NCBI GenBank assembly: GCA_019703815.1
Contig: AP023052.1
Location: 1,364,001-1,428,000 of the forward strand
Length of the DNA: 64,000 bases
Reading direction: 5' to 3'
From: Thaumasiovibrio occultus
GTDB lineage: Bacteria; Pseudomonadota; Gammaproteobacteria; Enterobacterales; Vibrionaceae
A program made the position numbers and the translations under genes. Below, in pieces: positions 57,393 through 64,000 of the stretch. How positions within the stretch are numbered: the stretch's first letter is position 1; each line of letters opens with the position of its first letter. The notes beneath the pieces were generated by a model that saw only the letters and a list, made by a program, of their open reading frames with translations, made no database searches and was not told the origin of the DNA.

Positions 57393-60300
57393 ATGGCAAC
57401 CACTGTCTCAGCTAACGGTCAGAACTCATCGACATTTTTCGCAGTTACTCCCGAAGGTGTAGTGATCACATCACCTAAAGATCTCACTCCTGATAGCATT
57501 ATTATCTTTGTTGGTGAAAATGGTCAGCAACAGGTAATGCAAAATAGAACGCAAAACTCAGCTAGGTCGGATGATCCAAGCCTGACGGACGTCACATCTG
57601 ATATTCAAGCGATTATTGCTGCCATCGAAACGGGCCAGGATCCGACGCAATTAGGCAAGCAGTATGAGACTGCTGCTGGTGAGGTGTCTGGCTCTAGCCT
57701 AACAACATCAGCGCAGGTAGAGCGAACCGCAACGAGCACCATCGTTGAGTCAGGGTTTGATACCACCGGCCTCAATATTTCCGAGCAACAGTTTTCTTTT
57801 CTGGTTGAAAATTCAGGCTCTTTTGCTGAATTTAGCGCCCGCGTCGGCATTAGCGTAGATAGCATTACCAATGATACAACGCCAACGATCTCGGGCACGA
57901 TTTCGGGAAGCAATTGGGATGAGTTGGTCGTTAACGTTGATGGTGTCGATTACACCACAACGACGGGCGATGTCCTCGTTGATGAGAATGGTAATTGGAC
58001 ACTGGTTATTCCTGATGAAAACGCATTAGGTGAAGGGGAGTACGAGGTTACCGCTACCCTCAACAAAGACGGCGAAAAAGTGGATAGCGATGTGGGTGCG
58101 GTGGAAGTCGACCTTACCGCGGTTCCTGGCACAGTGACGGTTTCTGTTATCGCAGGTGATGACACGGTCAACATTAATGAATCTGAAGTTACTCAAACAG
58201 TAACCGGTACGGCTACGGGTGGTGACATTTCAGTCGGCGATAAAGTGACTGTTACCGTCGGTGGTAATAATTTTGAAACAACGGTTCAGCCCGATGGGTC
58301 TTGGAGTGTGGACATTCCAGGCGACGTACTTGCAGGCAACGATAACGTCTCTGTCAACGTGAGCTCTACCGACAATGTGGGCAACTCAGTCACCTCCAGC
58401 GGCGACCGCGATTACACGGTCGATCTTTCGCCAAACCTTGCACCAAGCGTGGCAGACAAACACTTCATCACCGACGAAGACACCGCGATCACTATTACTG
58501 AGTCCCAGCTATTGGCAGGCGCCGTTGATGCAAACGGTGATGCTTTAACGGTGTCTGATGTGACATATGTTGGTAGCGATGGCTCGCTCGTTAACAATGG
58601 CGATGGAACCTACACCTTTACCCCTTCGGAAAACTTCAACGGCAATGTTGATCTCGAGTTTTCGGTCAGTGACGGTAAAGAAGCAACCAACGGTAATATC
58701 ACTATTGATGTGACCGCAGTTAATGATGCGCCGACAGCTTTCGATGACGCCTACTCAACCACTGACATTCAGCCAATCATCTTAGATCTACTGGCTAACG
58801 ACCGCGATCCCGACAGTGGTGACAAGCTGACCGTTACATCGATTGCGGGTGTAGCGCTTACGGGTCAACAGCAAACTATCACTTTACCCAATGGCGAGAT
58901 CCAAATCGGTGCAGATGGCACGACCATTACGTTTATCCCGTCAAAAGACTTCGAAGGTGATGTCAATATAAGTTACACGGTCACTGACGGCGAGCTGGAA
59001 TCCTCAGCGAACGCCACGATCACAGTGACTGATAGCACGTCACCAAATAAACCTAATGTTTCGATTACCGAAGACGCCAATGACGATGGCGTTATTAGCA
59101 GCAACGAGCTTAATGGCGAGGTGAACGTCACCATCGATCTTGCAGGTACTAACGCGGTAGAGGGCGATACGCTAACGGTCAACGGTCAGCAGATCACGCT
59201 TACTGATAGTCACTTAGCTGATGGCAAAGTTGATACCACTGTCTCAGTTCCCAATAGTGGCAATACCGTTACGGTAGAAGCCACGATTACTGATCAGACC
59301 GGCAATACCTCCGCGCCGGGTAGTGACAGCAAGTCTATAGATACCGAAGCACCAACAGTGACGGTAATTATTAATGCAGACGGCACCGTGACCTTTGCGT
59401 TTAGCGAAGAAGTGACAGACTTCACCGACGCAGCTATCGACGTGACCAACGGTAATATTTCGAACCTGACGCCGCCAACGGATGGCTCCAACAACTGGAC
59501 GGCTGATCTGACGCCGAATGATGGTGTTGACGGTGATGTGACCGTCACGGTTAAAGAGCAAAGCTACAGCGACAGCGCAGGCAACTTGGGCTCGGGCGGC
59601 AGTGACACGACAGCGGTCGACACCCAAGCGCCGAGCGTGACGGTCACCATCAATGCGGATGGCACCGTGACCTTTGCGTTTAGCGAAGAAGTGACAGACT
59701 TCACCGACGCAGCTATCGACGTGACCAACGGTAATATTTCGAACCTGACGCCGCCAACGGATGGCTCCAACAACTGGACGGCTGATCTGACGCCGAATGA
59801 TGGTGTTGACGGTGATGTGACCGTCACGGTTAAAGAGCAAAGCTACAGCGACAGCGCAGGCAACTTGGGCTCGGGCGGCAGTGACACGACAGCGGTTGAC
59901 ACCCAAGCGCCGAGCGTGACGGTCACCATCAATGCTGATGGCACCGTGACCTTTGCGTTTAGCGAAGAAGTGACAGACTTCACCGACGCAGCTATCGACG
60001 TGACCAACGGTAATATTTCGAACCTGACGCCGCCAACGGATGGCTCCAACAACTGGACGGCTGATCTGACGCCGAATGATGGTGTTGATGGTGATGTGAC
60101 CGTCACGGTTAAAGAGCAAAGCTACAGCGACAGCGCAGGCAACTTGGGCTCGGGCGGCAGTGACACGACAGCGGTCGACACCCAAGCGCCGAGCGTGACG
60201 GTCACCATCAATGCGGATGGCACCGTGACCTTTGCGTTTAGCGAAGAAGTGACAGACTTCACCGACGCAGCTATCGACGTGACCAACGGTAATATTTCGA

Positions 60301-63300
60301 ACCTGACGCCGCCAACGGATGGCTCCAACAACTGGACGGCTGATCTGACGCCGAATGATGGTGTTGACGGTGATGTGACCGTCACGGTTAAAGAGCAAAG
60401 CTACAGCGACAGCGCAGGCAACTTGGGCTCGGGCGGCAGTGACACGACAGCGGTCGACACCCAAGCGCCGAGCGTGACGGTCACCATCAATGCGGATGGC
60501 ACCGTGACCTTTGCGTTTAGCGAAGAAGTGACAGACTTCACCGACGCAGCTATCGACGTGACCAACGGTAATATTTCGAACCTGACGCCGCCAACGGATG
60601 GCTCCAACAACTGGACGGCTGATCTGACGCCGAATGATGGTGTTGACGGTGATGTGACCGTCACGGTTAAAGAGCAAAGCTACAGCGACAGCGCAGGCAA
60701 CTTGGGCTCGGGCGGCAGTGACACGACAGCGGTCGACACCCAAGCGCCGAGCGTGACGGTGACGATCAATGCCGACGGTACCGTGACCTTTGCGTTTAGC
60801 GAAGAAGTGAAGGATTTCACTGACGGCGATATCGAGGTGACCAACGGTAAGATTTCGAACCTGACGCCGCCAACGGACGGCTCCAACAACTGGACGGCAG
60901 ATTTAACACCGAACCCGAATGTGGATGGCAATCTCACCGTGGAAGTGGCTGACGGTGGCTACAAGGATATGGCGGGTAACGCGGGAACGGGTGGCAGTGA
61001 CACGACGGCGATTGACACCCAAGCGCCGAGCGTGACGGTGACGATCAATGCTGATGGCACCGTGACCTTTGCGTTTAGCGAAGAAGTGACAGACTTCACC
61101 GACGCAGCTATCGACGTGACCAACGGTAATATTTCGAACCTGACGCCGCCAACGGATGGCTCCAACAACTGGACGGCTGATCTGACGCCGAATGATGGTG
61201 TTGATGGTGATGTGACCGTCACGGTTAAAGAGCAAAGCTACAGCGACAGCGCAGGCAACTTGGGCTCGGGCGGCAGTGACACGACAGCGGTCGACACCCA
61301 AGCGCCGAGCGTGACGGTCACCATCAATGCTGATGGCACCGTGACCTTTGCGTTTAGCGAAGAAGTGACAGACTTCACCGACGCAGCTATCGACGTGACC
61401 AACGGGAATATTTCGAACCTGACGCCGCCAACGGATGGCTCCAACAACTGGACGGCTGATCTGACGCCGAATGATGGTGTTGACGGTGATGTGACCGTCA
61501 CGGTTAAAGAGCAAAGCTACAGCGACAGCGCAGGCAACTTGGGCTCGGGCGGCAGTGACACGACAGCGGTCGACACCCAAGCGCCGAGCGTGACGGTCAC
61601 CATCAATGCGGATGGCACCGTGACCTTTGCGTTTAGCGAAGAAGTGACAGACTTCACCGACGCAGCTATCGACGTGACCAACGGTAATATTTCGAACCTG
61701 ACGCCGCCAACGGATGGCTCCAACAACTGGACGGCTGATCTGACGCCGAATGATGGTGTTGACGGTGATGTGACCGTCACGGTTAAAGAGCAAAGCTACA
61801 GCGACAGCGCAGGCAACTTGGGCTCGGGCGGCAGTGACACGACAGCGGTCGACACCCAAGCGCCGAGCGTGACGGTGACGATCAATGCCGACGGTACCGT
61901 GACCTTTGCGTTTAGCGAAGAAGTGAAGGATTTCACTGACGGCGATATCGAGGTGACCAACGGTAAGATTTCGAACCTGACGCCGCCAACGGATGGCTCC
62001 AACAACTGGACGGCTGATCTGACGCCGAATGATGGTGTTGACGGTGATGTGACCGTCACGGTTAAAGAGCAAAGCTACAGCGACAGCGCAGGCAACTTGG
62101 GCTCGGGCGGCAGTGACACGACAGCGGTCGACACCCAAGCGCCGAGCGTGACGGTCACCATCAATGCTGATGGCACCGTGACCTTTGCGTTTAGCGAAGA
62201 AGTGACAGACTTCACCGACGCAGCTATCGACGTGACCAACGGGAATATTTCGAACCTGACGCCGCCAACGGATGGCTCCAACAACTGGACGGCTGATCTG
62301 ACGCCGAATGATGGTGTTGACGGTGATGTGACCGTCACGGTTAAAGAGCAAAGCTACAGCGACAGCGCAGGCAACTTGGGCTCGGGCGGCAGTGACACGA
62401 CAGCGGTCGACACCCAAGCGCCGAGCGTGACGGTCACCATCAATGCTGATGGCACCGTGACCTTTGCGTTTAGCGAAGAAGTGACAGACTTCACCGACGC
62501 AGCTATCGACGTGACCAACGGTAATATTTCGAACCTGACGCCGCCAACGGATGGCTCCAACAACTGGACGGCTGATCTGACGCCGAATGATGGTGTTGAC
62601 GGTGATGTGACCGTCACGGTTAAAGAGCAAAGCTACAGCGACAGCGCAGGCAACTTGGGCTCGGGCGGCAGTGACACGACAGCGGTCGACACCCAAGCGC
62701 CAAGCGTGACGGTCACCATCAATGCGGATGGCACCGTGACCTTTTCGTTTAGCGAAGAAGTGACAGACTTCACCGACGCAGCTATCGACGTGACCAACGG
62801 TAATATTTCGAACCTGACGCCGCCAACGGATGGCTCCAACAACTGGACGGCTGATCTGACGCCGAATGATGGTGTTGATGGTGATGTGACCGTCACGGTT
62901 AAAGAGCAAAGCTACAGCGACAGCGCAGGCAACTTGGGCTCGGGCGGCAGTGACACGACAGCGGTCGACACCCAAGCGCCGAGCGTGACGGTCACCATCA
63001 ATGCTGATGGCACCGTGACCTTTGCGTTTAGCGAAGAAGTGACAGACTTCACCGACGCAGCTATCGACGTGACCAACGGTAAGATTTCGAACCTGACGCC
63101 GCCAACGGATGGCTCCAACAACTGGACGGCTGATCTGACGCCGAATGATGGTGTTGACGGTGATGTGACCGTCACGGTTAAAGAGCAAAGCTACAGCGAC
63201 AGCGCAGGCAACTTGGGCTCGGGCGGCAGTGACACGACAGCGGTCGACACCCAAGCGCCGAGCGTGACGGTCACCATCAATGCGGATGGCACCGTGACCT

Positions 63301-64000
63301 TTGCGTTTAGCGAAGAAGTGACAGACTTCACCGACGCAGCTATCGACGTGACCAACGGTAATATTTCGAACCTGACGCCGCCAACGGATGGCTCCAACAA
63401 CTGGACGGCTGATCTGACGCCGAATGATGGTGTTGACGGTGATGTGACCGTCACGGTTAAAGAGCAAAGCTACAGCGACAGCGCAGGCAACTTGGGCTCG
63501 GGCGGCAGTGACACGACAGCGGTCGACACCCAAGCGCCGAGCGTGACGGTCACCATCAATGCTGATGGCACCGTGACCTTTGCGTTTAGCGAAGAAGTGA
63601 CAGACTTCACCGACGCAGCTATCGACGTGACCAACGGTAATATTTCGAACCTGACGCCGCCAACGGATGGCTCCAACAACTGGACGGCGGATCTGACGCC
63701 GAATGATGGTGTTGACGGTGATGTGACCGTCACGGTTAAAGAGCAAAGCTACAGCGACAGCGCAGGCAACTTGGGCTCGGGCGGCAGTGACACGACAGCG
63801 GTCGACACCCAAGCGCCGAGCGTGACGGTGACGATCAATGCCGACGGTACCGTGACCTTTGCGTTCAGCGAAGAAGTGAAGGATTTCACTGACGGCGATA
63901 TCGACGTGACCAACGGTAATATTTCGAACCTGACGCCGCCAACGGATGGCTCCAACAACTGGACGGCTGATCTGACGCCGAATGATGGTGTTGACGGTGA
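57393..64000 (+). CDS. Second giant type I-secreted-type adhesin, Ig-like repeats (3' end beyond window)
   Basis: The frame is open from ATG 57393 to the window edge: at least 2202 aa. The N-terminus (FFAVTPEGVVITSP, GQDPTQLG, SGSSLTTS, GFDTTGL) is homologous to the first adhesin. It contains QYETAAGEVSG with TAAG at residues 93-96, the motif cut by LapG-type periplasmic proteases in LapA. Next come Bap-like Ig domains (~150-330), cadherin-like domains (~340-540) and one more Ig-like unit. From ~655 a 93-aa Ig-like repeat follows (NADGTVTFAFSEEV, with NGNISNLTPPTDGSNNWTAD). The C-terminus is not visible, so type I secretion is inferred from the N-terminal module and paralogy. Role: surface attachment or biofilm, by family. 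Confidence 0.9.
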   Translation, partial: MATTVSANGQNSSTFFAVTPEGVVITSPKDLTPDSIIIFVGENGQQQVMQNRTQNSARSDDPSLTDVTSDIQAIIAAIETGQDPTQLGKQYETAAGEVSGSSLTTSAQVERTATSTIVESGFDTTGLNISEQQFSFLVENSGSFAEFSARVGISVDSITNDTTPTISGTISGSNWDELVVNVDGVDYTTTTGDVLVDENGNWTLVIPDENALGEGEYEVTATLNKDGEKVDSDVGAVEVDLTAVPGTVTVSVIAGDDTVNINESEVTQTVTGTATGGDISVGDKVTVTVGGNNFETTVQPDGSWSVDIPGDVLAGNDNVSVNVSSTDNVGNSVTSSGDRDYTVDLSPNLAPSVADKHFITDEDTAITITESQLLAGAVDANGDALTVSDVTYVGSDGSLVNNGDGTYTFTPSENFNGNVDLEFSVSDGKEATNGNITIDVTAVNDAPTAFDDAYSTTDIQPIILDLLANDRDPDSGDKLTVTSIAGVALTGQQQTITLPNGEIQIGADGTTITFIPSKDFEGDVNISYTVTDGELESSANATITVTDSTSPNKPNVSITEDANDDGVISSNELNGEVNVTIDLAGTNAVEGDTLTVNGQQITLTDSHLADGKVDTTVSVPNSGNTVTVEATITDQTGNTSAPGSDSKSIDTEAPTVTVIINADGTVTFAFSEEVTDFTDAAIDVTNGNISNLTPPTDGSNNWTADLTPNDGVDGDVTVTVKEQSYSDSAGNLGSGGSDTTAVDTQAPSVTVTINADGTVTFAFSEEVTDFTDAAIDVTNGNISNLTPPTDGSNNWTADLTPNDGVDGDVTVTVKEQSYSDSAGNLGSGGSDTTAVDTQAPSVTVTINADGTVTFAFSEEVTDFTDAAIDVTNGNISNLTPPTDGSNNWTADLTPNDGVDGDVTVTVKEQSYSDSAGNLGSGGSDTTAVDTQAPSVTVTINADGTVTFAFSEEVTDFTDAAIDVTNGNISNLTPPTDGSNNWTADLTPNDGVDGDVTVTVKEQSYSDSAGNLGSGGSDTTAVDTQAPSVTVTINADGTVTFAFSEEVTDFTDAAIDVTNGNISNLTPPTDGSNNWTADLTPNDGVDGDVTVTVKEQSYSDSAGNLGSGGSDTTAVDTQAPSVTVTINADGTVTFAFSEEVKDFTDGDIEVTNGKISNLTPPTDGSNNWTADLTPNPNVDGNLTVEVADGGYKDMAGNAGTGGSDTTAIDTQAPSVTVTINADGTVTFAFSEEVTDFTDAAIDVTNGNISNLTPPTDGSNNWTADLTPNDGVDGDVTVTVKEQSYSDSAGNLGSGGSDTTAVDTQAPSVTVTINADGTVTFAFSEEVTDFTDAAIDVTNGNISNLTPPTDGSNNWTADLTPNDGVDGDVTVTVKEQSYSDSAGNLGSGGSDTTAVDTQAPSVTVTINADGTVTFAFSEEVTDFTDAAIDVTNGNISNLTPPTDGSNNWTADLTPNDGVDGDVTVTVKEQSYSDSAGNLGSGGSDTTAVDTQAPSVTVTINADGTVTFAFSEEVKDFTDGDIEVTNGKISNLTPPTDGSNNWTADLTPNDGVDGDVTVTVKEQSYSDSAGNLGSGGSDTTAVDTQAPSVTVTINADGTVTFAFSEEVTDFTDAAIDVTNGNISNLTPPTDGSNNWTADLTPNDGVDGDVTVTVKEQSYSDSAGNLGSGGSDTTAVDTQAPSVTVTINADGTVTFAFSEEVTDFTDAAIDVTNGNISNLTPPTDGSNNWTADLTPNDGVDGDVTVTVKEQSYSDSAGNLGSGGSDTTAVDTQAPSVTVTINADGTVTFSFSEEVTDFTDAAIDVTNGNISNLTPPTDGSNNWTADLTPNDGVDGDVTVTVKEQSYSDSAGNLGSGGSDTTAVDTQAPSVTVTINADGTVTFAFSEEVTDFTDAAIDVTNGKISNLTPPTDGSNNWTADLTPNDGVDGDVTVTVKEQSYSDSAGNLGSGGSDTTAVDTQAPSVTVTINADGTVTFAFSEEVTDFTDAAIDVTNGNISNLTPPTDGSNNWTADLTPNDGVDGDVTVTVKEQSYSDSAGNLGSGGSDTTAVDTQAPSVTVTINADGTVTFAFSEEVTDFTDAAIDVTNGNISNLTPPTDGSNNWTADLTPNDGVDGDVTVTVKEQSYSDSAGNLGSGGSDTTAVDTQAPSVTVTINADGTVTFAFSEEVKDFTDGDIDVTNGNISNLTPPTDGSNNWTADLTPNDGVDG
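59358..64000 (+). repeat. 279-bp (93-aa) near-identical tandem repeats in the second adhesin
   Basis: Sixteen complete units from 59358, each exactly 279 bases, and a partial 17th from 63822. Most are nearly identical in DNA (type A: DFTDAAIDVTNGNI). Units 6, 10 and 17 (60753, 61869, 63822) start as type B (KDFTDGDI) and have distinct synonymous bases. Unit 6 also has a different second half (NPNVDGNLTVEVADGGYKDM). Confidence 0.97.

Noticed and set aside
59244-60743. Minus-strand open frame of 499 codons
   Set aside because: Same antisense repeat artefact as above.
60903-63812. Minus-strand open frame of 969 codons across the 279-bp repeats
   Set aside because: It is the antisense of a near-perfect repeat whose unit length is a multiple of three and happens to lack stops. 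It has no ribosome binding site, and the plus frame encodes a well-formed adhesin.

Overview
The window reads as a stretch of the main chromosome of a Vibrio or close Vibrionaceae relative. This rests on gene content and order: potABCD; fadL beside a ydiJ-type oxidase; norM facing ribE; a VF530-family protein; thrS-infC-rpmI-rplT; pheST and ihfA; a lone astE before btuCD; and a chitin-active secreted deacetylase. No species is assigned. No tRNA, rRNA, CRISPR array or prophage was seen.

Layout. 1-3465 is a minus-strand potABCD polyamine uptake operon, with potD cut by the window edge. 4-18.5 kb is mostly conserved core: a DUF2947-like protein, fadL with a putative FadR site, a D-2-hydroxyglutarate dehydrogenase-like flavoprotein, an unrecognised 614-aa lipoprotein, an LpxH-like phosphoesterase, a NYN protein, a 51-aa membrane protein with an alpha/beta hydrolase, norM, ribE, a small Cys-rich protein, fructosamine kinase and a VF530-like protein. 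At 18482-19910 an intact IS4-family element sits in what was a bidirectional terminator, flanked by 13-bp target duplications. 20-26.8 kb holds a RIO kinase, an AraC regulator divergent from a TonB-dependent receptor with a Fur-like box between them, tyrS, a LuxR-type regulator and a YkgJ-type protein.

27-38.3 kb is the translation and nucleoid cluster thrS-infC-rpmI-rplT / pheS-pheT / ihfA. It is split by two convergent secreted enzymes with chitin-binding-like modules: a trypsin-like protease and a chitin-oligosaccharide-type deacetylase. 38.6-41.9 kb carries astE, btuC, btuD and a Tat-exported HiPIP.

42-64 kb is the most unusual part: two tandem giant adhesin genes, probably type I secreted. 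The first is complete (4993 aa): an N-terminal retention-like module, 38 copies of a 95-aa repeat in exact 285-bp phase plus degenerate edge units, a von Willebrand A-like domain, RTX nonapeptides and a T1SS tail. The second starts 318 bp downstream with a related N-terminus. It has a different, almost identical 93-aa (279-bp) Ig-like repeat and runs off the window. The second carries a canonical TAAG LapG-type cleavage motif; the first has PGAG at the aligned place. A short piece of the first gene's repeat lies in inverted orientation just 3' of the HiPIP gene.
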